NCBI RefSeq assembly: GCF_008711525.1
Contig: NZ_VXKS01000010.1
Location: 1 to 64,000, forward strand
Direction of reading: 5' to 3'
Length of the DNA: 64,000 nucleotides
Origin: Cysteiniphilum sp. JM-1
GTDB taxonomy: Bacteria > Pseudomonadota > Gammaproteobacteria > Francisellales > Francisellaceae
Part shown: positions 49,829-59,188 of the stretch, piece by piece
How the letters are laid out: the number at the start of each line of letters is the position of its first letter
Numbering within the stretch: position 1 is the first letter of the stretch
Position numbers and translations under genes: made by a program
Notes under the pieces: model-generated
Seen by the model: the letters and a program-made list of their open reading frames with translations, nothing else
Databases searched by the model: none
What the model was told of the DNA's origin: nothing

Positions 49829-51201
49829 GTCATGATCTCCCAGTAACCACCTTTGGCTGAACCAATCCGCTTGATAACACCTTGCTTTTTAAGACGGCTG
49901 ATTATTTTCTCCACACCTGAGGTACTTAACCCTGTTTCTTCTGCGATAGCTACTATGCTTATCTTATTGTTATATGAAATCAGTGCTAAAACTTTGCTTT
50001 CATTTTCACCCCACTTTTCACCCCACTTTTCACCCCACTTTTCACCCCACTTTTTTACCGGTGTTTTTGTGCTTTTATCGAGACCTTTTTCTTCCAACGA
50101 ATCAAAATAATCACGATCATAAGGAAAAGCAACCTCCATAAAATTTTCACTAAAATGAAAAACACGTTTTGAATAAGCTTGTAGAATACGATTCATACCA
50201 GATCCCAGCTGCTCGACCAGATCAAGGTCTCGATATACTCGCATCAACTCACGATTACGAATCATCGAGCGACCCTTGAAAAACTCAGTTTTACTTAAAC
50301 CCGACACAAGACCACCGTAAGATGTAATCGTCAAACAATCAGCATAGATTTCGACAACAGGTGTGACTTCGCGAGTATAATCATTATGCACCATAGCATT
50401 AATCAACGCCTCTCGAAGAGCCGTTTTATCAATCATATTCTTTTGCAATCGACGTGCTGCACCGGTAATTTTAGTAAAGGTTTTATTCTCAACGACGAGC
50501 TTATCTAATACCCGCTCAGTTGCTTTAATCAGTGAGCAATAGCCATATTCTTCATTTTCAATTAGATCAACTTTATTGCTCCCAGCATACTTTGCAACTT
50601 TGATTGATACACTGTTTTGATCTGCCAGTAGGTATGCGACATAATTAAACTCGCCATGTGATGTATATAGATCCAGATTCTCCAAAAAGGCATCATTTAC
50701 CGTAAAACCCTTCTCGTCATAATAAATTTTAAGCTGATGAAAGCTTAAGTTTTTGCGCGGTGAGGGAATATTACGCAATGAATCACGCGCACGTGTAGCG
50801 TAAAGCCTTTCAATCATGTCAGTCGTTAATGGTTGTGCTCCGCTACCGACTCGTATATATGCCCCTGACGGTGACATACCATGTTTTTTCAGATAATAAG
50901 GCTTCTCTGTTCCGCGAGTGACAATAACTTTAATCACCGATTTTCCATCGAGCGTTTGTGTCACGACATCAAAAAAACCTAAGGTTGTCGGTAAGATATT
51001 ATTTTTAATTCGATCAATAATGGCTAATTGCAGTTTATCAGGATGCTCCACACCAACAATAGTCCCATTATCTTCAACACCGATGTAAATATCGCCACCT
51101 TTTGCAGAGTTTAAAAAGGCAACCACTTCCTTTTCCAGTCTATCGGTAAGCTCGCGCTTAAATTCCGTGGTTTCGTTTTCATATGGGTGGAAGGTGATCA
51201 T
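49825..51201 (-). CDS. AlbA_2 (Schlafen-like) domain protein with winged helix
   Basis: A 458-residue protein. The N-terminus is an AlbA_2 domain (ENETTEFKRELTDRLEKE, then GGDIYIGVEDNGTIVGVEHP). The middle is the ATPase-like C-terminal domain common in these proteins (ALREALINAMVHNDY and VEQLGSGMNRIL). Residues about 380-400 repeat KWGE four times, followed by a winged helix (ISIVAIAEETGLSTSGVEKIISRLKKQGVIKRIG). Such proteins act in regulation or defence; the activity is unknown. It is coupled by 4-nt overlaps to the AAA ATPase before it and the methyltransferase after it. Confidence 0.8.
   Translation of the reverse strand: MITFHPYENETTEFKRELTDRLEKEVVAFLNSAKGGDIYIGVEDNGTIVGVEHPDKLQLAIIDRIKNNILPTTLGFFDVVTQTLDGKSVIKVIVTRGTEKPYYLKKHGMSPSGAYIRVGSGAQPLTTDMIERLYATRARDSLRNIPSPRKNLSFHQLKIYYDEKGFTVNDAFLENLDLYTSHGEFNYVAYLLADQNSVSIKVAKYAGSNKVDLIENEEYGYCSLIKATERVLDKLVVENKTFTKITGAARRLQKNMIDKTALREALINAMVHNDYTREVTPVVEIYADCLTITSYGGLVSGLSKTEFFKGRSMIRNRELMRVYRDLDLVEQLGSGMNRILQAYSKRVFHFSENFMEVAFPYDRDYFDSLEEKGLDKSTKTPVKKWGEKWGEKWGEKWGENESKVLALISYNNKISIVAIAEETGLSTSGVEKIISRLKKQGVIKRIGSAKGGYWEIMT
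50003..50050. repeat. four perfect 12-bp tandem repeats inside the AlbA_2 gene
   Basis: TTTTCACCCCAC occurs four times in a row (50003-50014, 50015-50026, 50027-50038, 50039-50050). On the coding strand each copy encodes the in-frame tetrapeptide KWGE/GEKW, so copy-number change would lengthen the linker without a frameshift. Confidence 0.95.
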
Positions 51202-53321
51202 GATTCGGCTAACCTAAAGATTTTGTCACATTCAAACACAATATATTCTGGAATAGTATCAAATTTGGAAGGATCAAGCTGACAGATGAATTCATTCTCG
51301 ATGTGGTATGTTTCATTGATGAATTTCTGAATGACGGAATTCTTAACATCAAGACCCAATAGGCGGAAAATTTGAAGCTTCTCATAGCTATTATCACAAG
51401 TTTCAAATAAGGTTTTAAGTCTTTCAATGCTTTTAAGTTGATCTAAAATATTACGGTATGAAAAGCCATTCAAATCCTTTGATATTTCCTTGCATCCACT
51501 ATCAAACTTACTTTGTTCCATTTCTGGGTAGTTCCCTACCGGATCTTTTTGCTCGCGTTTGTCAATCCCACGCTCTTTTCCATTCCCTTTGTGAAAAAGG
51601 TTTGATAACACCTGATAAGCATCACCCTTATTGTCAATAACTTCAAAATAGCGCCTCAGGTAGATGAGTTTGACAATATCGTCTTTGCCAGAGGCGATGG
51701 CGCTTTTACAAATTTGGGAAAATGTCTGTATATCATCCTTGCCTATGTTACATTCCCTTATTTGACCTGCAGCCAATTTTAGAAATGATGCCGATGTCTG
51801 ATTGCTGAACGTGTGAGACAGTGACTTTATCGTGTCGATGATGGGCTCTACATCATGGGTAAGCATTAGAACAGTTTTATTCTTCAGACATGAGTCGGGT
51901 TTCCGGAGAAAGAGCATTTCAAGGATGGCGTATTTTTTGTTTTTATCGAACGATGAAATTGGATCATCCAGAATGATCAGGTCTGGTGTTTTGGATAGAC
52001 ACTCATACATGAAAAGAACGATTGCAAATGCATTTCTCTCCCCAAAGCTGAGGTGCTGGTTGCCACCGCTCAGGTGATCCTTTTGATCAATATGTCGCAG
52101 CTTTAGTTGCGCTTGTTCTCCATCACCGACGATCTCAACTGCGTAGCGGTATCCAGCATAGGAGAGAAATTCATTGATGTCTTTCTGATGCCGTTCGATG
52201 GTTTCCTTCATCTCGCTTCGCTGTTGATTAATTTTGCCCTGAAGAGCCCCTGCTTGCACGATAACATCATCTATGGAGGCATTAATTGGAGCGATGGCGT
52301 CCTGCATTTTGTTTGACTTAAGTTCTGAGAAAAACTGCAAATCCAGTCTGTATGCAGGGAGTTTTTCGGCGACTTTTTCACCGTCATTGAACTGAAACGC
52401 GGATAGCGTTCTTAGCTTTTCCAGATTTTCTGTGAAGGTGTCGATTTGTTTTTTCACTGTGGCAAGGGCTTCCTCGTGCTCTTTTTTAAGGCCATCTTTC
52501 AACGTTGTGATTGTTGTCAACTTTTCTTTGGCCTCATCAGAAAAGTAGTCGCCCAGCTTTTCAATCACGTCAATGATGGCGATCAGGTTCTTGATGGTGT
52601 TTTTGTCATATTCCTGACCGACCTTTTTGATCTGATCTTTTTTATCAGCTGCATGTGAGGTGCAAAAGGGGCAATTATCCGACAGGTCTGCAAAATCGTA
52701 GCCTTTAGTTTGCCAATCAATCCAGCCGACACTGTTTTGGCTCTGAATAAACGGAGTGTAGGATTCTAATCCAGCAGGAATATGCTTTATTTTGTTACCA
52801 GCAGATAATCCCTTCATTCCGATTGACGATTTGGATAAGCCGGATTTGGTAATCTTAAAGGCATCTCCCATTTCTTTGAGAGTAGTTATCAATGCTTCCA
52901 ATTCCTGATTCCCAGAAAACAGTTGCTTGATATTGCGGACAAGCTCCTCTATTTCCTTCTCTTTCTTTTTGTAGGCATCGGTTCTGATGAAAATGTCAAA
53001 GCTGTTGCTGAGGAGTTCGTTCGGTTTGAAAACAAACTGCCTAACATACTCCTCGTTGAAGCACATGATGTTTCTCAACACATCAGCCCCCTTGACTTCA
53101 GGCTGCTTTTTCTCTCGATTTTCTTTTCGGAGTTTGAACGGCATGAGTTCGTTAAACAGATTTTGATCATCTTTAGATCCGAGCAATATCGCCTTGGCAA
53201 TAGTGCTTTTGCCGGTTCCATTAGGCGCAAATTTGATGTTTAATTTATATTTAGAGATGAAAATCTCTGCATAATCAATGTTGTTACAGTTACTAATTTC
53301 AACCTTCATAAAATTACTCAT
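51198..53321 (-). CDS. AAA_13/Rad50-like ATPase with zinc-hook-type CxxC
   Basis: A 707-residue SMC/ABC-type ATPase. Walker A is APNGTGKST (32-40); a long coiled-coil-rich middle carries CPFC (C217/C220) like a zinc hook; LSFGERNAFAIVLFMYE is the ABC signature, LIILDDPISSFD Walker B and MLTHDVEP the switch region. The C-terminus (FINETYHIENEFICQLDPSKFD) is typical of AAA_13 proteins. I see no PrrC/RloC anticodon-nuclease residues. I chose ATG 53321 because GGAGGA lies 6 nt before; the GTG frame at 53333 contains it. The sequence looks more GC-rich than its neighbours. It overlaps the AlbA_2 gene by 4 nt. Confidence 0.82.
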   Translation of the reverse strand: MSNFMKVEISNCNNIDYAEIFISKYKLNIKFAPNGTGKSTIAKAILLGSKDDQNLFNELMPFKLRKENREKKQPEVKGADVLRNIMCFNEEYVRQFVFKPNELLSNSFDIFIRTDAYKKKEKEIEELVRNIKQLFSGNQELEALITTLKEMGDAFKITKSGLSKSSIGMKGLSAGNKIKHIPAGLESYTPFIQSQNSVGWIDWQTKGYDFADLSDNCPFCTSHAADKKDQIKKVGQEYDKNTIKNLIAIIDVIEKLGDYFSDEAKEKLTTITTLKDGLKKEHEEALATVKKQIDTFTENLEKLRTLSAFQFNDGEKVAEKLPAYRLDLQFFSELKSNKMQDAIAPINASIDDVIVQAGALQGKINQQRSEMKETIERHQKDINEFLSYAGYRYAVEIVGDGEQAQLKLRHIDQKDHLSGGNQHLSFGERNAFAIVLFMYECLSKTPDLIILDDPISSFDKNKKYAILEMLFLRKPDSCLKNKTVLMLTHDVEPIIDTIKSLSHTFSNQTSASFLKLAAGQIRECNIGKDDIQTFSQICKSAIASGKDDIVKLIYLRRYFEVIDNKGDAYQVLSNLFHKGNGKERGIDKREQKDPVGNYPEMEQSKFDSGCKEISKDLNGFSYRNILDQLKSIERLKTLFETCDNSYEKLQIFRLLGLDVKNSVIQKFINETYHIENEFICQLDPSKFDTIPEYIVFECDKIFRLAES

Positions 53322-53396
53322 GCGTTCCTCCACTCATACTTTTTTTCAAACGAAAATAATCATAAATAATTATAATTTTAGATACTCATTATACTA

Positions 53397-53933
53397 TTAC
53401 GATACAGTACCACCCCTCTCAAGCTCCAACAACTTTGCCTTATTATCCAATCCTCCACCAAAGCCGGTTAAACTGCCATTGCTGCCAATGACTCGGTGAC
53501 ATGGCACAATAATTGAAATTGGGTTTAAACCATTGGCAAGTCCAACAGCGCGTGCTTTGTTTTTATCACCCAAGCGTCTTGCTTGCTCGCCATAGCTTAT
53601 CGTTTTGCCATAAGGGATATTACGAAGCTCTTGCCAGACACTTAGCTGAAAGTCTGTGCCATGCGGGCATAATGGAATACCAAATACTTGACGTTTGCCC
53701 TTGAAATATTCAGTCAATTGAGTTTTTGCTTTAACGATTATCGGGTGATCAACATCTTGTTTAAACGCTTGAATCCTACTCTGAAAATCCTCTGATTGCG
53801 CCTCATGTTCCCAAAAGACATGATGAAGTCCTTTATTGGATGCAAATAAAATAAGCTCGCCAACGGGTGAATTCAGCTTATCATAGACGGTTTGATCAGG
53901 TAGAAGTTTGAAAAATTTCTGAATTCTCTTCAT
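53397..53933 (-). CDS. ogt: methylated-DNA-[protein]-cysteine S-methyltransferase
   Basis: A 178-residue suicide repair protein removing O6-methylguanine. The active site is C145 in IIVPCHRVIGSNG, and GFGGGLDNKAKLLELE is the following family mark. The DNA-binding helix-turn-helix is at PYGKTISYGEQARRLGDKNKARAVG. It lacks the Ada N-terminal domain, so it is an Ogt-type enzyme. It is a single gene with REP-like repeats on its upstream side. Confidence 0.94.
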   Translation of the reverse strand: MKRIQKFFKLLPDQTVYDKLNSPVGELILFASNKGLHHVFWEHEAQSEDFQSRIQAFKQDVDHPIIVKAKTQLTEYFKGKRQVFGIPLCPHGTDFQLSVWQELRNIPYGKTISYGEQARRLGDKNKARAVGLANGLNPISIIVPCHRVIGSNGSLTGFGGGLDNKAKLLELERGGTVS

Positions 53934-54000
53934 GGTTTTCCCTTTCGTTTTACTATGTAATGAATCAAGAATAAGTTGAGTTTTAATATCCCCCTCACCC

Positions 54001-54041
54001 GTTCAGCTTAAGCTGAACGACCTCTCCCTCAAGGGGAGAGG
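54001..54041. repeat. paired palindromes (REP/MITE-like intergenic element)
   Basis: A perfect 18-bp palindrome, GTTCAGCTTAAGCTGAAC (54001-54018), is followed 2 bp later by a hairpin with 8-bp arms CCTCTCCC and GGGAGAGG (54021-54041). It lies between ogt and dinG, preceded by CCCCTCACCC. Such palindrome pairs are typical of dispersed extragenic repeats. No T-run follows, so it is not an obvious terminator. Confidence 0.7.
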
Positions 54042-54090
54042 TACCAGCTGATGCAACTTATTCATACATCATTACTATGTCACAATTTTA

Positions 54091-56181
54091 TCATTTTACA
54101 ATTTCAAAATCAGGCAAATTCTCCAAAAGAGCTTTACCATAAAACTTGGTTTTTAAGCGCTTATCCAAAATAATCACCTCACCAATATCCGCCTCTGTAC
54201 GCACCAAGCGCCCTACCATTTGTGTTAATTTTAGTGATGCTTGCGGCAATGATATATCCATAAATGGTTTGCGCTTAATCGACTCTAACCATTCAGAGCG
54301 TGTTTTGTCAATTGGATTGGTTGGCACAGAAAATGGTAATTTGTGAATAATCAATCGTGTTAGATAAGCACCAGGCAAATCAACCCCTTCAGAAAAGCTA
54401 TCAACACCAAAAATAATCGATGGTTTAAATAGATCTACACGCTTTTTATGAATGGCAATCATTGCCTGTTTTGAGCGATCACCTTGAATAAGCGTTATTT
54501 TCTTAAGAGCACTGTTTAAGCGCATATAGACCTTTTCCATTGCATGAATACTGGTAAAGAGCATTAAAGCGCCTTCATGTAAGTCTTTAAAATAGACTTC
54601 ATTGAGGAGTTTGGCTGTTTCTTCAATATGTTTGTCTTGTTGCGCTGGCTCATATTGCATATCAGCAATAATAAGCTTTGATTTGGAATAATTTAATGGT
54701 GAAGATAAAAGCAAGGTTTTGGCTTCTTTTTTAAGGGATGTGGCATTTAAAAAGCGATCAAATTTGCCCAGTGAGCGCACCGTGGCTGAACACATCACCA
54801 CACCATGTTGTACATTTTGCCAAAAGACTTGTTTTAATAATGAGGCTGCTTCAATCGGTGAGGCATGAATATCATAATCTTGAAAATGAGTTGCCAACAT
54901 ATCCGTTTGCACCTCTTTTACTTCTTTTGCTTCTTTTACTTCCTCTTGTTTAACTTTCTTTTCATGTGGGACAATCCATTTGGCAATTGGCGGCATCGTC
55001 GCTTGATTAATCATCAATGACCAGACATTATAAAGATTTTTTGAACGCTCTAACAAAAAGCCGATTTGTGTGAATTGCTTCTCTAAACTGATTGCTGAAT
55101 GAATCTGACTTTTCTCGGCAAAATCATCAAGTTTCGTTTTGAGCTTATCACACTGATTCATATAAAATGCCGCGCCCTCTTTGATCGATGTGGCAAGCTG
55201 AAGCAGCTCATCCGTAATATGGGTCATGCGCCAAACATTTTCTTCTTTTATTGCATGAGCATACATCGGATCAATTAACTGCTGCATTTGAGTGAGCTGC
55301 TGAATCAGGTTTTTACGCACCTCTTTCCAATTCTCACGCATGACGCGATCAGCAAGCTCGGAGGGTAGGCCATTTAAGAGTTTATCAACATCATTAATCC
55401 ATGTTTGCGACCCGAGTAACGAAGCAAAGCCAGAAAGTGATCTTAATGCCCGATCCGGTAAATGATGACACTCATCGATAATGTACAGGCTATCTTCAAA
55501 TTTAGGTAAAATTGCACCATCCCCCAAATCAAGATGTGACAATAGCAGGCTATGATTGACAACGATAATGTCCACTTTACGCAAGCCTTGGCGCGCGTTA
55601 AAAAAAGGACATTCGCGATAACACTCACAGCGGCTAAACGAACACGAGCTGCTGGTGTTATAAATCTCACTCATCAATGCTTTAGAAACCGGTTTCTCCA
55701 ACAGATCAAAATCGCCATCCCAATCTTTGCTTAAGCGCTGATCGAGCATTTCTGCTTCTTTCTGCAAGTCACTATCATCACTGTCAAAGTGATGCAATTT
55801 ACGCGGGCATAAATAGCGCGAGCGCCCTTTTGCCAATTGATAACTAAACTCAATTTTATGGTGTTGCATAAGCTGATGAATAAACGGCAAATCTTTATCA
55901 ATCAGCTGCTCTTGCAACGCTACCGTCGCTGTTGACACAACAATCGATAATTTTTCTTGCCCTTGTTTTGCGCGCACTTCATTGGCTAAAAGCGCACCGA
56001 GTAAATAAGCAAAGCTTTTACCGGTTGCCGTTGGCGCTTCAATAACAATTTTTTCATTATTGATCAGTGTCTCTTTGACTGCTTCAATCATTGTCAACTG
56101 TGCATCACGCACATATAAACCGGCTTCTTCAAACAGCTTTTTGATATTAAGCTCTGTATGTCCAACACTTTGAGTCGTCAT
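54091..56181 (-). CDS. dinG: ATP-dependent DNA helicase DinG
   Basis: A 696-residue XPD-like superfamily-2 helicase. Walker A is APTATGKSFAYLLGALLA, DEAH box is IIDECHHLPD, and the four iron-sulfur cysteines lie in CPRKLH, SSSCSFSRCECYRECPFF. The C-terminal helicase motif VGRLVRTEADIGEVIILDKRL is intact. DinG unwinds R-loops and fork structures. A run of KEEVKEAKEVKEV (about residue 406) is a low-complexity insertion. It overlaps recJ by 4 nt. Confidence 0.93.
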   Translation of the reverse strand: MTTQSVGHTELNIKKLFEEAGLYVRDAQLTMIEAVKETLINNEKIVIEAPTATGKSFAYLLGALLANEVRAKQGQEKLSIVVSTATVALQEQLIDKDLPFIHQLMQHHKIEFSYQLAKGRSRYLCPRKLHHFDSDDSDLQKEAEMLDQRLSKDWDGDFDLLEKPVSKALMSEIYNTSSSCSFSRCECYRECPFFNARQGLRKVDIIVVNHSLLLSHLDLGDGAILPKFEDSLYIIDECHHLPDRALRSLSGFASLLGSQTWINDVDKLLNGLPSELADRVMRENWKEVRKNLIQQLTQMQQLIDPMYAHAIKEENVWRMTHITDELLQLATSIKEGAAFYMNQCDKLKTKLDDFAEKSQIHSAISLEKQFTQIGFLLERSKNLYNVWSLMINQATMPPIAKWIVPHEKKVKQEEVKEAKEVKEVQTDMLATHFQDYDIHASPIEAASLLKQVFWQNVQHGVVMCSATVRSLGKFDRFLNATSLKKEAKTLLLSSPLNYSKSKLIIADMQYEPAQQDKHIEETAKLLNEVYFKDLHEGALMLFTSIHAMEKVYMRLNSALKKITLIQGDRSKQAMIAIHKKRVDLFKPSIIFGVDSFSEGVDLPGAYLTRLIIHKLPFSVPTNPIDKTRSEWLESIKRKPFMDISLPQASLKLTQMVGRLVRTEADIGEVIILDKRLKTKFYGKALLENLPDFEIVK

Positions 56182-57995
56182 AATATTTGCCTTTGATGCG
56201 TCAACTTAGCCAAGTGCACGATCTTTAAGCTCACATAAGTCTGACCATTAAAGTGCTCTTTTGATAAACGATACGCCACTTGGACTTCTTCACCCACTTG
56301 AATATCAGCATCATCTAAATACTCATCAGCAAAAAACCAAATGCTTTTAAGTGTTTTACCATGAATGGTAAGCATTAATTGCAGATGTTGGCTTTCTTTT
56401 CCCACCCATTTAAAACTATAAATACTTGCCTTGTTACAAAAAACAGGCGCTTCAAACTCGCGACCATAAGGCTCAAGCAAAGCAAATTTTTCAACATGTT
56501 TAAGCGTAAACTCCTCAGCAGTTAACTCACCATCACAATAAATAATTGGTGTGGCAGTAATATTATTCTCAGCAATCGCTTTTTGACAGTAATCATTAAA
56601 GCTTTGAGAAAATTCTACAAATTTATCTTTGTAAATGGTTAATCCAGCAGCTCCGGTATGTCCACCATATTTGATCAGAATATCTGTCGTATTTTGATAA
56701 ATAAGATCTAAAACAGCTTTAATGTTTAAGCCATCAATGCTGCGCGCTGATCCCGTGATAATATCATCTTCCCCTTGCTTGGGTGAGAATAAAATCGTCG
56801 GCAAGCCAAAACTATCTTTAATGCGACTTGCTGAAATGCCATGCACCCCAGCATGCCCATCATCAAGATAGACACAAATACTTGAGGCACCCTTTGCGTA
56901 TTGCTTTGAGGCTTCACTCATCGCTTTGGCAGTCATATCTTTTTGAATGGCCTTGCGATGATTGTTCTGCTGCTGCAAGAACTCAACCCATTGTTTGGTT
57001 TTTTGATGATCTTCGTTTAATAAGAAACTCACCGAACTTAAGGCATCAGACATACGTCCATCACTATTGAGTAAAGGTGCTATGACAAACCCTAAAAACT
57101 CACTATCGACCTTGTGATGAAAATGATCACTAAAACTACTCCAACAGCTACGTGTTAACTGTGAAATTTTGTGCATACCATAATAGGCTACAACACGATT
57201 ATTTATACTCTTTGCCATGGATACACAGTCAGCAACTGTGCCAACAGCAACAAAATCAAGTAAATCCGTTAACTGGCAGTCACTATTGATCGGTTTTCCT
57301 TCAAGTAATAATAGTCTTCTGACCTCTGCCATCAACAACCAAGCCACCATACATCCAGCAATAAAAGGATCATTATACTCACAGCCCTTTTGTGTTGGAT
57401 TTAACACGGCATAAGCGCTTTGAGGTACCCCTTCTTCAGGAATGGCATGATGATCGGTGACAATCACATCGATATTTTGTGACTTTAATAATGCAATACG
57501 CGCTTCATCGGTTGAGCCATTATCGGCAGTGATTATCAATGTCGGACGCATATCATCATCTAAAATACGTTGCGCAAGCTTATCAGATAAGCCATATCCC
57601 TCTGCCATTCTATGCCCAATATATGAGCGAATCTTACCAACTGGATGGTTAAAAATATTAGTCAATGCAACATGTAAAATCACATGCGATGTTTGCCCAT
57701 CACAGTCATGATCGGTTTCAAGTCCAATGACTTCACCACGTTCTAGTGCTTGAATAATACGCTTTGCCGCCTTTGTCGCATCTTTTAATAAATGTGGCGA
57801 GGTCAAAAATTTAAGTTTTAGATTAGCAAATTTTAAAGCATGCTCAGGATCATCTATGCGTCGTGCGATAATGCTCGCAATAAAGCTATCCACCTTATTT
57901 TCCAGTAATACTTGATGCACTTTGCGATGAAAAGGACGCAGTTGAATAGTAACCTCTGGACGCTTTAACCTTTCTTTGAGCCTTACTTCAGCCAT
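56178..57995 (-). CDS. recJ: single-stranded-DNA-specific exonuclease RecJ
   Basis: A 605-residue DHH-phosphoesterase. Motif I is ETDHDCDGQTSH (where many RecJ have DYDADG), motif II-III ITADNGSTDEA and VIVTDHHAIPEEG, and the DHHA1 region GGHTGAAGLTI with its metal-related residues. It degrades 5' single strands in recombination and mismatch repair. It is longer than E. coli RecJ by about 30 residues and coupled to dinG (4-nt overlap) and to the permease gene (1-nt overlap). Confidence 0.92.
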   Translation of the reverse strand: MAEVRLKERLKRPEVTIQLRPFHRKVHQVLLENKVDSFIASIIARRIDDPEHALKFANLKLKFLTSPHLLKDATKAAKRIIQALERGEVIGLETDHDCDGQTSHVILHVALTNIFNHPVGKIRSYIGHRMAEGYGLSDKLAQRILDDDMRPTLIITADNGSTDEARIALLKSQNIDVIVTDHHAIPEEGVPQSAYAVLNPTQKGCEYNDPFIAGCMVAWLLMAEVRRLLLLEGKPINSDCQLTDLLDFVAVGTVADCVSMAKSINNRVVAYYGMHKISQLTRSCWSSFSDHFHHKVDSEFLGFVIAPLLNSDGRMSDALSSVSFLLNEDHQKTKQWVEFLQQQNNHRKAIQKDMTAKAMSEASKQYAKGASSICVYLDDGHAGVHGISASRIKDSFGLPTILFSPKQGEDDIITGSARSIDGLNIKAVLDLIYQNTTDILIKYGGHTGAAGLTIYKDKFVEFSQSFNDYCQKAIAENNITATPIIYCDGELTAEEFTLKHVEKFALLEPYGREFEAPVFCNKASIYSFKWVGKESQHLQLMLTIHGKTLKSIWFFADEYLDDADIQVGEEVQVAYRLSKEHFNGQTYVSLKIVHLAKLTHQRQIL

Positions 57996-59086
57996 TAAGC
58001 TTCCTTGGGCTTTTTATTATTGATATTGCGTCGGGTCCACATCTTAACACCCGAGTTAATAAGTGCCGCTAGTGGAATCGCAAAGAACAAGCCCCAAAAG
58101 CCCCATATTCCACCGAAGATAAGAACAGCAGCAATGACTGCCACGGGATGAAGGCTTAATGCTTCAGAATATAATAACGGCACCAATAAGTTGCCATCCA
58201 AACCTTGAATGATCAAATAAACTAGCAGCATATAGAAAAGCTCAGAGCTAAAGCCAAATTGACTGATTCCAATGAGTACCACAGGAATGGTAACAATCAC
58301 CATCCCGATATAAGGAATAAATACCGAAAGCCCAACGCAAATGGCTAATAGTAGTGAGTAATTCAAGCCAAAAACGATAAAGCCAATATAGGTAACGACA
58401 GTAACAATCAAACATTCAATTGTTTTACCTTTGACATAATTACCCAATTGTGGGCGCACATCTGCCCATACTTCCTCTAATGCACCGCGCTCTTTAGGTA
58501 GCATATTGACAAACCATTTACCAATGCGGTTTTTGTCTTTCAAAAAGAAAAATGCTAACAATGGCACGATAAATAAGTACACCAGCCAAGTAAATATACT
58601 TGATAGAGAAGCTAGAGAAAATTTAAGTAGATATTGACCAATACCGGCAATTTTATCCATCTTAATATTTGAGATCGTGCTAACCGCATCTTTGATTTGT
58701 TCAGGTGTAATGATCGTTGGATATTTTTTAGAAAGCTCCAATAAACTCGCATGTAGATTATTAATTTGTTGCGGAATACTTTGCACAAATTGCCCTGCTT
58801 GATGCATTAATGCTGGAAGCACAAATAGTAATAACATAATCACTAACGCAATAAAAATTAAGAAAACGATATAAACAGACAAATTGCGGTTTAATTTTAA
58901 TTTTTTTGACAAAAAAGAAACAATGGCTTCTAATAAATATGCAATGACAACACCGGCTAAAATTGGTGCTAATAAATTACCAAAAAAGTTAATAATGAGT
59001 ACCGCAATAACCGTTACAACAATAAAGACGGCAGGTTCATTACTATCAAATTTTTTCTGATACCACTGCCTTAAATACTTAATCAA
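57995..59086 (-). CDS. AI-2E/PerM-family membrane permease
   Basis: A 363-residue membrane protein with seven or eight hydrophobic segments and a central soluble stretch (about residues 90-165). LAPILAGVVIAYLLEAIVSFLSKK near the N-terminus and IQGLDGNLLVPLLYSEALSLHPVAVIAAVLIFGG near the C-terminus are family marks. Members export small molecules or ions; the name AI-2 exporter is not generally valid. It is the first gene in the operon with recJ and dinG. Confidence 0.85.
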   Translation of the reverse strand: MIKYLRQWYQKKFDSNEPAVFIVVTVIAVLIINFFGNLLAPILAGVVIAYLLEAIVSFLSKKLKLNRNLSVYIVFLIFIALVIMLLLFVLPALMHQAGQFVQSIPQQINNLHASLLELSKKYPTIITPEQIKDAVSTISNIKMDKIAGIGQYLLKFSLASLSSIFTWLVYLFIVPLLAFFFLKDKNRIGKWFVNMLPKERGALEEVWADVRPQLGNYVKGKTIECLIVTVVTYIGFIVFGLNYSLLLAICVGLSVFIPYIGMVIVTIPVVLIGISQFGFSSELFYMLLVYLIIQGLDGNLLVPLLYSEALSLHPVAVIAAVLIFGGIWGFWGLFFAIPLAALINSGVKMWTRRNINNKKPKEA

Positions 59087-59188
59087 AGGAATTACCTATT
59101 TGTAAGATTCAATGACAAACGATTGTATACAAATTATCGTGTTTTTTATAGTGTTTCATGATTGCAAATACGAGTGAATTTTTAAGAT

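Noticed and set aside
50003-50050. CRISPR array
   Set aside because: Repeats are 12 bp and directly adjacent with no spacers, and they encode in-frame KWGE units.
51198-53321. RloC/PrrC anticodon nuclease
   Set aside because: The zinc-hook CPFC and ABC ATPase are present, but I see no PrrC-type catalytic Arg/Glu/His cluster in the C-terminal part.
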